Below, in pieces: positions 41,795-50,484 of a stretch of 64,000 nucleotides of DNA; positions within the stretch are counted from its first letter, which is position 1, and every line of letters starts with the position of its first letter. Below the pieces are notes generated by a model that saw only the letters and a program-made list of their open reading frames with translations, was not told the origin of the DNA and ran no database searches. The stretch covers positions 1 through 64,000 of the forward strand of contig JBBISA010000007.1 in NCBI GenBank assembly GCA_037441525.1. Reading direction: 5' to 3'. The stretch comes from SKVR01 sp037441525. GTDB lineage: Bacteria > Bacteroidota > Bacteroidia > Bacteroidales > UBA7960. A program made the translations under genes and the position numbers.

Positions 41795-44731
41795 TTACTC
41801 CATCCTCCCATCCACCTGAAAGGGTAGTCGTGCCAGTTTTTCCACATCTACCGATGGGTAGCCGAACTCTTCCACCACTTTGCCTTCGATTAGGTACACC
41901 CCCTGGCCTGTAAATGGATATTTTTTAAGGGATGGCGGGAAATGAACCGTGTCAAAGAACTCCCCTCTTTCGTCGAAGAAGCAACCGAAATGCATCCACT
42001 CCCGTTTTACGGTATGCACATATTTTATGGTTACCAGGTCGCCCACCATACGTACCTTATGGCCCACTTTGCTCAGTAGGTCGGCAGCGTATGTGTTGCC
42101 CCGGTAGCTGGTTTTGAGCATGTTGAAATACGATAGAGTAACTGGAAACCCCAGCAGTTCCATTTCGTCGTAAGCATCTTCAAGGGTGTTGTGCACGAGC
42201 GGGGGCAGGGCAAACTGCCGTTCTTCCGTTTCAAAAATAGCCGGCACGGTTTGCTTCTCGGGCTGTTTGGCCAGCAGGAAATGGGCTTCCCACATCAACT
42301 CCTTTTTTGTTTTCCCGCAAAAGCGAAAGGCCCCGCACCTGATGAGCAGCAGTACCTGCTCAATGCCGGGTGCCACCCTGGTTACAAAGTTTTGAAGGCT
42401 CTTGTAGTTTCCGTTTTGATCCCTTTCATGCACCATGGCAACTGCCAGGTTTGTTTCGAGTCCTTTTATGTGCTGCCAACCCAGGTATATATCGCGCCCC
42501 TTAAGACTGGTTTTGTAAACGCTTTCATTGATGCAGGGAAGGTGTATATCGGCTCCGTAACGGCGGGCTTCGTTCACATATACCCGGGTATTGTAAAAGC
42601 CGCCAAAATTGTTAATCACTGCCACATGAAATTCGTCGGGATAATAGGTTTTAAGAAACAGGCTCTGGTAGCTTTCCACGGCGTACGATGCCGAGTGGGC
42701 TTTGCAAAAGGCGTAGCCCGAAAACGATTCTATCTGCCGCCATACCTCATGGGCCAGCTCATCAGAATGTCCTTTCTGGCGACACGACCGGAAATAATTG
42801 TCGCGAATACGCTGAAACTCCGCCCGTGAGCGGAATTTGCCCGACATAGCCCGCCGCAGTATATCACTGTCGTCGAGCCCCAGCCCGGCAAAGTGATGGG
42901 CTATTTTTATCACATCTTCCTGGTACACCATAACGCCATAGGTTTCGCCAAGGTGCTGTTCGAAGGTGGGATGCAGGTAGTGCACACTCCCCGGGTTGTG
43001 AAACCGCTTGATATATTCGCGCATCATACCCGATTTGGCCACCCCCGGACGTATGATTGAGCTGGCTGCCACCAGCCGTATGTAGTCGTTGCACCGGAGC
43101 TTTTTGAGCAACTGGCGCATGGCCGGCGACTCAATGTAGAAACAACCGATGGCCTCGCCGTGGTAAAGCCGGTTGTTAATCTGGGGGTCCTTTTTGAAAC
43201 GGGCCACCTGGTGCACATCTATCTTTGTTCCTTTATTTTGCAGCACCAGGTCGGCTCCCTCCTGTATATGGGCAATACCGCGCTGGCTTAGGATGTCGAG
43301 CTTCTCAAAGCCAATATCCTCAGCCACGTACATATCCCATTGGGTTGATGGAAAGCCTTTTGGGGGCAAATCGAGAGCGGTGTAGTAGTAGATGGGTTTT
43401 TCTGATACCAGCACCCCACCCGCGTGTATGCTGCGATGGTTCGGAAAATCGAGAATACGGGCGCCGAATTCCATGATCTTGTCGGCCACCGGATCGTCCT
43501 TGACCGAAGCCGGATTTTTCACCAGCAGGTCGGTTTCGTTTTTAGGCAGCCCGTAAACTTTTGCCATTTCGCGTATTACCGAACGGTCGCGGAAGGTGTT
43601 GATGGTGCCCAGCAGCGCTGTGTGATGCCGGCCATATCGTTTGAATATGTAGTCCTGGATATGGTCGCGGTCCTGCCAGCTGTAGTCGATATCGAAGTCG
43701 GGCGGACTGGTACGTTGCGGGTTGATAAAGCGCTCGAAGTAGAGGTCGAGTTCAATGGGGTCGATATCGGTAATGCGCAGGCAATAGGCCACTATGCTGT
43801 TGCCGCCGCTTCCGCGCCCCACGTGATACATGCCCCGCGACATGGAATAGCGTATAATATCCCAGGTAATGAGAAAGTAGCATGAAAAACCAAGGTTGTG
43901 AATCACTTCCAGCTCTTTGGCCATTCGCTCGCGCGCTCTTTTATTGCGTGTGCCATAACGGTACTCCAGCCCTTCTAAGGCCAGCTTTTCGAGCAGCAGC
44001 CGGTCGTTGTAGCGGTCTGATGTGAAAACCTGCCTGTTTTTGGGTGTCTTGAAATCGAAATGAAAATTACACTGGTCGAGAAGCTGCTGTGCATTTTGCA
44101 GCAGGGCAGGGCATGACTGATAAAGAGATTGCAGGCTTGCCGGGCTGCGTAGTACACTGCTCCGGGGTGCCTGCATCTGCGGAGTTAGCTGGCTTAGCAC
44201 TATGTTGCGATCGATAGCGCGCAGGTGCGAATGAAGCAGGTGGTCATCCGGGTGGGCATAACATGATGAGGATTGGGCTGCCAGCTTATGCGGATGATCC
44301 CGGAAAAGCCGGTATGCCGCGCTGTGAAGGGCTGCTGGCTCAATACCCAGAAATTCGTTTTCGGCAAGTGCTCCGGGTTGCCTTGCACCCAACGGATAGA
44401 GCACCCATACATGTTCAAAGCCAGGCGCCTGTTCGGGCAGGGGTTGGCGGGCCAGGTTGTGTTCGGTCAGAAACTGATTAATCTCACGCAGCCCTTCGTG
44501 GTTGCGCGCCAGACAGGTATAGAGCAGCTGGTCGCCGTGGCGGGCCTGCACACCCGCAACCGGCTTTATGTTGTGCTTATGGCAGGCCTTTACAAAATCG
44601 AATACAGCGGTAGTGTTGTTGATGTCGGTTAGGGCGAGTGTTTCCACCCCCAGGGCCGCCGCGGTTTCTGCCAGGGTTTCGGGCGAAAGGGTGCCATACA
44701 ACAGGCTGTAGAATGTGTGGGCAGTTTGCAC
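41795..44731 (-). CDS. dnaE2: DNA polymerase III alpha subunit, DnaE2/ImuC-like
   Basis: 978 residues, shorter than replicative DnaE (about 1150-1250). The PHP domain (1-200) has a degenerate metal site: 'TAHTFYSLLYG' lacks HXH and 'ALTDINN' has Ile where His is usual. The polymerase core has the catalytic 'PPDFDIDYSW', and a helix-hairpin-helix region and OB fold follow. Such enzymes do error-prone lesion bypass with ImuA/ImuB, which are not adjacent. The only suitable start is GTG at 44731. The 3' end is duplicated at 41021-41064. Confidence 0.85.
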   Translation of the reverse strand: MQTAHTFYSLLYGTLSPETLAETAAALGVETLALTDINNTTAVFDFVKACHKHNIKPVAGVQARHGDQLLYTCLARNHEGLREINQFLTEHNLARQPLPEQAPGFEHVWVLYPLGARQPGALAENEFLGIEPAALHSAAYRLFRDHPHKLAAQSSSCYAHPDDHLLHSHLRAIDRNIVLSQLTPQMQAPRSSVLRSPASLQSLYQSCPALLQNAQQLLDQCNFHFDFKTPKNRQVFTSDRYNDRLLLEKLALEGLEYRYGTRNKRARERMAKELEVIHNLGFSCYFLITWDIIRYSMSRGMYHVGRGSGGNSIVAYCLRITDIDPIELDLYFERFINPQRTSPPDFDIDYSWQDRDHIQDYIFKRYGRHHTALLGTINTFRDRSVIREMAKVYGLPKNETDLLVKNPASVKDDPVADKIMEFGARILDFPNHRSIHAGGVLVSEKPIYYYTALDLPPKGFPSTQWDMYVAEDIGFEKLDILSQRGIAHIQEGADLVLQNKGTKIDVHQVARFKKDPQINNRLYHGEAIGCFYIESPAMRQLLKKLRCNDYIRLVAASSIIRPGVAKSGMMREYIKRFHNPGSVHYLHPTFEQHLGETYGVMVYQEDVIKIAHHFAGLGLDDSDILRRAMSGKFRSRAEFQRIRDNYFRSCRQKGHSDELAHEVWRQIESFSGYAFCKAHSASYAVESYQSLFLKTYYPDEFHVAVINNFGGFYNTRVYVNEARRYGADIHLPCINESVYKTSLKGRDIYLGWQHIKGLETNLAVAMVHERDQNGNYKSLQNFVTRVAPGIEQVLLLIRCGAFRFCGKTKKELMWEAHFLLAKQPEKQTVPAIFETEERQFALPPLVHNTLEDAYDEMELLGFPVTLSYFNMLKTSYRGNTYAADLLSKVGHKVRMVGDLVTIKYVHTVKREWMHFGCFFDERGEFFDTVHFPPSLKKYPFTGQGVYLIEGKVVEEFGYPSVDVEKLARLPFQVDGRME

Positions 44732-44996
44732 TTCAGGTCAATATTTGATGGTTTTACAATCATAATTAATGATTGTAATGTAATAAAAAATGAAACATCA
44801 ATTATTAGAAGTACAACCGCTGCAGACACATACCTTCCGGGTGCGTTTATGCATTTTTATACCCAAAAAGGTTTCACTGTTTTTTGAGTTGGATTACACC
44901 TGAAATTAAGTTCTGCTTTTTGATTTTGTACCATGCCGTAGAAGGGAAAGCCTGGTTCAGCCAAGAACAGCCGTAAACGGCACAATAAGAAAAATA
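44732..44996. other. AT-rich interval before the Rhs relic
   Basis: Includes the perfect inverted repeat ACAATCAT...ATGATTGT, about 23 bp, near 44756-44778, upstream of the dnaE2-like gene, possibly an operator of damage-inducible type. No gene is recognised. Confidence 0.35.
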
Positions 44997-45203
44997 CAGG
45001 CCGGAAAATTCGAGCACAGATTTCTCTCAGGTTTTGTATCTTCGCTGGGCGGCAGGTATGAAATGGGTATAAAAAACAATGGTGTAAAAACAATGCAATC
45101 AGCCGCCATAGGCGGCACCGCCAATGCCCTGGGTGGCGGCAAATTTGCCAATGGCGCCGTTACGGGGGCGTATGTGATGATGTTTGATATTGCCCTTTTC
45201 TGA
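44997..45203 (+). pseudogene. Relic of an Rhs/polymorphic-toxin C-terminus
   Basis: The open frame reads 'QAGKFEHRFLSGFVSSL' then 'GVKTMQSAAIGGTANALGGG' and 'KFANGAVTGAYVMMF' before TGA at 45201. This is the characteristic Gly-Ala-rich segment near the end of Rhs-repeat proteins. No start, core repeats or shell remain, so it is a remnant of a large gene. Confidence 0.65.
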
Positions 45204-45279
45204 AATCGTTAGAATGATGAAAGGTTCCATAATGCGGGGTTGTAGATTATGGTAATCTCATGATTTACAGCAAATCATT

Positions 45280-45287
45280 TATCTTTG
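45280..45287 (+). promoter_or_regulatory. -7 element TATCTTTG before the Rpn-type gene
   Basis: Matches TAnnTTTG and ends four bases before the ATG at 45292, the same spacing as at 29826-29833, implying a leaderless or nearly leaderless message. Confidence 0.4.
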
Positions 45288-45291
45288 CACC

Positions 45292-46135
45292 ATGAAGTAT
45301 TTAGACCCCAAGAACGACCTGATATTCAAGAAGGTGTTTGGCAATCATCCAGACATTCTCAGGAGTTTTCTGAACTCTTTACTTCCATTGCCCGAAGGGC
45401 ATGAGATCGTTGAGTTGGAATATCTTTTGCCGAAAATGATCCCCGAGACTTTTCTGGAAAAATTTACTTCGGTTGATGTGCGGTTGCCGCTACAACCAGG
45501 GCCGCCAGTTCCTGGTAGAGATGCAAATGAACTGGACTACTGCCTTTAAGCAACGGGTGCTGTTTAATGCATCGTGGGCTTATGTAACCCAAAGCGATAA
45601 AGGCATCGAGTTCAGGAGTCTGAAGCCGGTGTATGCCTTAAACCTTATCAATGCCACCTACCTGCCACAGTCGCCCGGCTATTACCACCACTATGCCGTT
45701 GTGCACCTGAAAGACAGTAATGAACGGCTGCATGGGCTTGAGTTTGTATTTATTGAACTTGATAAGTTTAAAGCCCGTAATATTGCCGAGAAAAAGATGC
45801 AGGTGCTTTGGCTGCGATTTATGACCGAGATAAACGAGAACACCGAGCAAATACCCCCTGATTTGCTTGAGCATCCCGAAATTCAAAAAGCTATCACTTT
45901 TGTAATGGAAGCATCACTAAGCAAAGCTGAAAAAGAGCTTTATGAAAAGAACTGGGATCGTATCAGTTCAGAAAAAACCCTGCTTTCGGCTGCTCTGGCT
46001 GAAGGCGAAGCCCGGGGACGTATAGAAGAACGAATCCAGTTGGCAAAGAAAGCGATACATATGGGCATGAAACCCGAAGATATTGCCCGCCTTACAGGTC
46101 TTAGCGTTGATGAAATCCTAAAACCCGAAGCCTAA
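45292..46135 (+). pseudogene. Rpn/PD-(D/E)XK transposase-like nuclease, frameshifted
   Basis: The first 64 codons ('MKYLDPKNDLIFKKVFG', 'FTSVDVR') and the region from 45485 ('CRYNQGRQFLVEMQMNWTTAFKQRVLFNASWAYV') are parts of one Rpn-family protein in two frames. One extra T at 45484 or 45485 explains it: removing it gives an uninterrupted frame of about 280 residues. 'VDVR...FLVEMQM' carries the nuclease D-ExK-like motif. The C-terminal 'EGEARGRIEERIQLAKKAIHMG' is typical. Confidence 0.85.
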
Positions 46136-46196
46136 ATAAATATTGCCATCTTCGATGTTAAGCCTTTTCACCGGGCGTTGGCGGATTAAAAAATAT

Positions 46197-46622
46197 CTAA
46201 TCTCTGACAAAAAATCTGAATTCACCCCTGATGGCTTCTCTTTTAAGATAGAGGATGCCGTAATAGGGCGCAATAATCAGGATGGAAATCAATGCCGAGA
46301 GCCCTTCATTTGCGGTTAGCTGCAACGTAATAGCAAGTGTTGAAATGAGCAAAATGAAGGGGAACATATAACCCAGCAGCAAAGCCTTGTAGCCAAGAGA
46401 TTTTTTGAGTTTCACCACCACCTGCTGACCTGGCTGATAGGTACGTTTCTGGTCGGTTACCCTTGCTTCTACAATTTTTTCGGCTACTTCAGCCATGCCG
46501 CACATTGCTTTCGAATGGCAACTACCACAGGCCGACTGTGGTTGTATCATTACCCATACTCTATGATTTTCAGCTTTCTGCACAATGCCGGGGTGTTCAA
46601 TATGTTCGGTGGGTCGAGGCAT
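46197..46622 (-). CDS. rseC: RseC/MucC-family (SoxR-reducing) protein
   Basis: 141 residues. Four cysteines in 'ACGSCHSKAMCG' form the putative redox or cluster site near the N-terminus, with two membrane helices at about 78-98 and 104-122. In Bacteroidota it usually precedes the rnf electron-transport operon. No rnf genes lie downstream here. Confidence 0.85.
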   Translation of the reverse strand: MPRPTEHIEHPGIVQKAENHRVWVMIQPQSACGSCHSKAMCGMAEVAEKIVEARVTDQKRTYQPGQQVVVKLKKSLGYKALLLGYMFPFILLISTLAITLQLTANEGLSALISILIIAPYYGILYLKREAIRGEFRFFVRD

Positions 46623-46687
46623 AAAAAAAGAGATGTTGCTTAAAATTCAGGGCAAATGTAATGATTTGTTCGTGCCAATGTTATTGC

Positions 46688-47374
46688 TCAAGGTGTGGAA
46701 AGGGCAACCGGGATGATCTTTCCGTTGCAGAGCCGGTGGCCGGTGAGTGCAAAGTGGGCGATATGAGCTGCCATTTCTGCCGCAGATATAGGTGCAGTGT
46801 AACCAGGGAAGGCTTGATGTAGCATGGGAGTATCTACTGCACCCAAAGCCAGTGTGTTCACGACAATGCCCCTGGGTTTAAATTCTTCGGCCATACATTC
46901 TGATAAAATAGCCAACGCCCCTTTACTTGCTGAGTATAGTGAAAGTCCGGCAAACTTTGGGCTGCCCTGAAAGCCTCCCATACTGCCAATATTTACCAGA
47001 TGCGAGGGATTGTTGAAATAGGGGAGTAGTTTTTGAACTAACAGAAATACCCCTTTCACATTCACATTGAACATTTGGTCAAAGTCATTGGCAGAAAGAT
47101 GCTCAAAAGGCTTGTTAACGAGATTTCCGGCATTGTTGATAAGGATATCAACTTTCCCATTAAAGAAATCTTCGAGCGGGTTAGTGATTAGGTTTATATG
47201 TCCGGGTTGCGAAAGGTCAAGGGCTACACAACGAAATAGTTTGTTTGCAGCAAACTCTTCCAATGGCAATATATTCCTCGAAATGGCTATAATCTTATTC
47301 CGGTCGTTGGTAATTAGTTGTTTTACCAGTTCAAAACCAATTCCGGCTGATGTTCCGGTAATGATGATGTTCAT
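46688..47374 (-). CDS. Short-chain dehydrogenase/reductase
   Basis: 228 residues. Cofactor motif 'TGTSAGIG' (6-13), 'NNAGN', and catalytic Ser131, Tyr147 and Lys151 ('YSASK'). Classical SDR; substrate unknown. Confidence 0.9.
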   Translation of the reverse strand: MNIIITGTSAGIGFELVKQLITNDRNKIIAISRNILPLEEFAANKLFRCVALDLSQPGHINLITNPLEDFFNGKVDILINNAGNLVNKPFEHLSANDFDQMFNVNVKGVFLLVQKLLPYFNNPSHLVNIGSMGGFQGSPKFAGLSLYSASKGALAILSECMAEEFKPRGIVVNTLALGAVDTPMLHQAFPGYTAPISAAEMAAHIAHFALTGHRLCNGKIIPVALSTP

Positions 47375-47835
47375 ATTGGTATAGTTTAGGATTGATATAA
47401 ACGCAAATCTTTAGAATGAAACCTGAGCACATGTCAACTGTAATTAATTGTTAAAAATTTATCATTTACAAATTGTAAACCCCTGAAAAACAGAAATGTT
47501 TCAGAATAGAAAAACAATTTCTTTTTTCCTTAATTGATTTTTTAATTTAAGGTTCAATGAATCAGTTGCTTATAGAGTATGATCTGTGATGATGAAGATT
47601 AGATAAATTGGCCGACCACCAACCCGGGAAAAGCAGAATGGGTTTATTGTGAGCAGACAAACACCATATTGACTATGGTGGGTGCATTTACTTTATCGTA
47701 CTTTTCAAGGTCCCTTTATATCCTTTGTTTAGCAAAGCTTCCGGCATTACAAAAGATTTGTTAACATGATAACAACTTTGCATTTATTGTGATAATCTAA
47801 GTACTTTTACAACTCCATCAAAAAGTACAATCATT
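47375..47835. other. 461-bp intergenic interval
   Basis: AT-rich between divergent genes. No gene or stable RNA recognised, and no promoter with consensus spacing found. 'CACCATATTGACTATGGTG' near 47662-47680 is an imperfect palindrome that could be an operator. Confidence 0.4.
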
Positions 47836-49551
47836 ATGAATCGCCAATTGAAAATACGCGACCTGACCCTAAGGGATGGTCAGCAATCACTCTTTGCTAC
47901 CCGAATGACCCAGGCACAGGTTGATAGGGTGTTGCCACTGTTGAAGCAGGCAAATTTTTATGCCATGGAAGTATGGGGAGGTGCCGTACCCGACTCGGTA
48001 ATGCGGTACCTTAACGAAGACCCATGGGAGCGCCTTGAAAAGATTAAAGCCGTAATTGGCGATACATCAAAGCTTACGGCCCTCTCACGCGGACGTAATT
48101 TATTTGGCTATAATCCTTATCCTGACAGCGTTATAGAAGGATTTAACCGAAATGCCATAAAATCGGGCATAGATATTATGCGTATTTTCGATGCCCTCAA
48201 CGATGTGAACAATATTAAATCGACCATCAGGTTTGTGAAAGAAAATGGGGGCATTGCCGATTGCACCGTTTGTTACACTGTTGATCCCCGGTTTTCCAAA
48301 AAAGAACGATTGATGGGCTTTTTGAGTGGTAACCCCCTTCCCCAAATGATATTCACCATTGAATATTTTGTCTACAAAGCCCTTGAACTGGAAGAGATGG
48401 GGGCCGATATGATCACCATAAAGGATATGGCCGGGCTTATTCCTCCAGTAAAATCAGGGATTATCATTAAAATGATGAAGGAACAACTATCCATTCCCAT
48501 CGATTTTCATACCCACTCCACCCCTGGTTATGGCCTGGCTTCGGTGCTTACAGCCATAATGAATGGCGCCGACATTATCGATACCTGTATTCTTAACTTT
48601 GCAGGTGGTCCTGCTGCACCGGCATTCGAAATTGTTCAGATTTTTTGTAACAAACTCGGAATCGATACCGGGGTGAATCAATCGGTAATCGCTGCCATAA
48701 ACCGCGAATTGGGTGAGATAAGGAAAGAACTTGCTGATTATGACTCTTACAAGATTTTCCCTAAAGAGTTTGATCTTGACAGGGATTTTCTACCTTATGA
48801 TATTGAAGCTCTTTTCGACCGTGCGATTGAACTGGCAGATGCACGCAAGGAAAGGGAATTGCTCGAAACCACCCAGGCTATCGAGAGTTATTTCAATTTT
48901 CCGGCACCCGACGAAAAGGTTCGACTTGCCGAGATACCGGGTGGTATGTATACCAATATGCTGGCACAGCTAAAACAGCTTAAACTGGAGTCGCTGCTTC
49001 CAAGGGTTCTGGAGATAATTCCTGGTGTTCGCCTGGCATCGGGTTGTCCTCCCCTGGTTACCCCAACCAGCCAGATTGTGGGCGTGCAGGCTGTAAACTG
49101 TGTGTTGGATGAGAACAACAACAAACCCATGTATACTACCAAGTCTATTCAGTTTGTAAACCTGGTAAAGGGTTTGTATGGCAAAACACCCACACCTATT
49201 GATGCTGCCTTCAGAAAAAAGATTACCGGTTCGCCCAAAGAAATGGAGTATAACCCATCTGATTACAAAAAGCAGGAAAACCCCACCATCGATGAATTTG
49301 GTGGTGTGCGGCTGGCAGCCAACGAAAAAGAGGAATTGTTGCTTGAATTGTTCCCTGCAGTAGCCGACAGCTATCTGCGCAATAAAATTGAAAAACACTA
49401 CCAGGCTGAAATTGATGCCATTGAAGCAGAAAAAAGGCGCAAACATCAGGAAGCCAAGGAAGCCTATGAAAGACTTACACCCGAAGAGAAGCAAAGAAAA
49501 CTTGAGGAAGGGTTGATTAGTTTTGGATGGACAACGCCCACCAAAAAGTAA
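47836..49551 (+). CDS. Carboxyltransferase subunit (oxaloacetate/pyruvate carboxylase B type)
   Basis: 571 residues. DRE-TIM metallolyase barrel with 'TLRDGQQSLFATRM' at the N-terminus and metal-binding 'HTHSTPGYG', plus the conserved carboxyltransferase C-terminal domain. The usual biotin-carrier domain (AMKM) is absent; the protein ends with a charged coiled coil. It transfers a carboxyl group between biotin and pyruvate/oxaloacetate. The biotin-carrier subunit is not adjacent. Confidence 0.88.
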   Translation: MNRQLKIRDLTLRDGQQSLFATRMTQAQVDRVLPLLKQANFYAMEVWGGAVPDSVMRYLNEDPWERLEKIKAVIGDTSKLTALSRGRNLFGYNPYPDSVIEGFNRNAIKSGIDIMRIFDALNDVNNIKSTIRFVKENGGIADCTVCYTVDPRFSKKERLMGFLSGNPLPQMIFTIEYFVYKALELEEMGADMITIKDMAGLIPPVKSGIIIKMMKEQLSIPIDFHTHSTPGYGLASVLTAIMNGADIIDTCILNFAGGPAAPAFEIVQIFCNKLGIDTGVNQSVIAAINRELGEIRKELADYDSYKIFPKEFDLDRDFLPYDIEALFDRAIELADARKERELLETTQAIESYFNFPAPDEKVRLAEIPGGMYTNMLAQLKQLKLESLLPRVLEIIPGVRLASGCPPLVTPTSQIVGVQAVNCVLDENNNKPMYTTKSIQFVNLVKGLYGKTPTPIDAAFRKKITGSPKEMEYNPSDYKKQENPTIDEFGGVRLAANEKEELLLELFPAVADSYLRNKIEKHYQAEIDAIEAEKRRKHQEAKEAYERLTPEEKQRKLEEGLISFGWTTPTKK

Positions 49552-49573
49552 CTATGCTTTGATTACAAAAAAT

Positions 49574-49606
49574 GCCCGGAATTATTGCTAATTCCGGGCG
49601 TTTTAT
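49574..49606. terminator. Terminator after the carboxyltransferase gene
   Basis: GCCCGGAATTA pairs with TAATTCCGGGC across a TTGC loop, then a T-rich run. The convergent yceI gene ends nearby. Confidence 0.8.
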
Positions 49607-49633
49607 TTTGCGAAATGGGTGTTTGTTTTTTCG

Positions 49634-50299
49634 TTAACGACTTGCAACAATGTCGAGTTTTATGTTGAAATTGTCATGAATCAGGTTGTCTCCCAGTCCT
49701 TCAAAAAATCTTCCACTACCAAAGCGAACATCCCAGCGGGTGCGGTCGAGGTCGAAATCGGCTGTTGCTTTCATGCTATTTCCATCCACCTTAACAATTG
49801 CCGGAAAACTGATACCATGAGTAATTCCCTTGATGGTAAGATTCCCTTTAATGTTGTAATTGGGTTGGCTTTCTGCAGCTCCTTCAATCAGTTCCAGTTT
49901 GGCCATTTCGAATTTAGCCTGTGGGAAGGTGGCAACTGAGAAGAAATCATCAGAATCAAGGTGTCCCTTCAACCTGGCATTCATACCGGGATCTTCGATA
50001 TCCAGAACGATAATTTGGGTCATGTCAATAACAATATTTCCACCTACAAGCTGGTCACCAACAAGGTACAATTCGCCTGAGCCTAGTGCGATAGTTCCAT
50101 CGTGGCGTCCGGTTACTTTTGTCCCTTCCCAGGCAACGGCGCTGCGCCCGAGGTCGATGGTCATTACAAGGGCATTTTCAGGTTTTTCGCCGGGTTCAAG
50201 TTTTTCAGAAATTTCGGCTGCTTTCTGGCTGGTACCGCCACAGGCGGCAAGAACTGCAATTGCAGTAGTCATGATTGCAAACAATCTTAGTTTTTTCAT
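49634..50299 (-). CDS. YceI-family lipoprotein
   Basis: 221 residues. Lipoprotein signal ending 'AVLAACG', then the lipocalin-like YceI domain ('DLGRSAVAWEGTKVTGRHDGTI', 'IDMTQIIVLD', 'FDLDRTRWDVRFGS'). YceI proteins bind isoprenoid-like ligands in the periplasm; role here unknown. Confidence 0.9.
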   Translation of the reverse strand: MKKLRLFAIMTTAIAVLAACGGTSQKAAEISEKLEPGEKPENALVMTIDLGRSAVAWEGTKVTGRHDGTIALGSGELYLVGDQLVGGNIVIDMTQIIVLDIEDPGMNARLKGHLDSDDFFSVATFPQAKFEMAKLELIEGAAESQPNYNIKGNLTIKGITHGISFPAIVKVDGNSMKATADFDLDRTRWDVRFGSGRFFEGLGDNLIHDNFNIKLDIVASR

Positions 50300-50484
50300 T
50301 TTTATCTTATTTTTTGTTAGTTATTGTTTATTTAAATCGTACTAAACAGAGGAATAATGAACCATTCCAACCCTGTTTCGCCGCGATATAACAAAAAAAA
50401 GAGGAGAATGTTTAACCCTGGCTTGCCAAATGGAGTGAAGCGACCCAATGACTTAGCCCAGATGATTTATTTTTTTTTTTTGAC

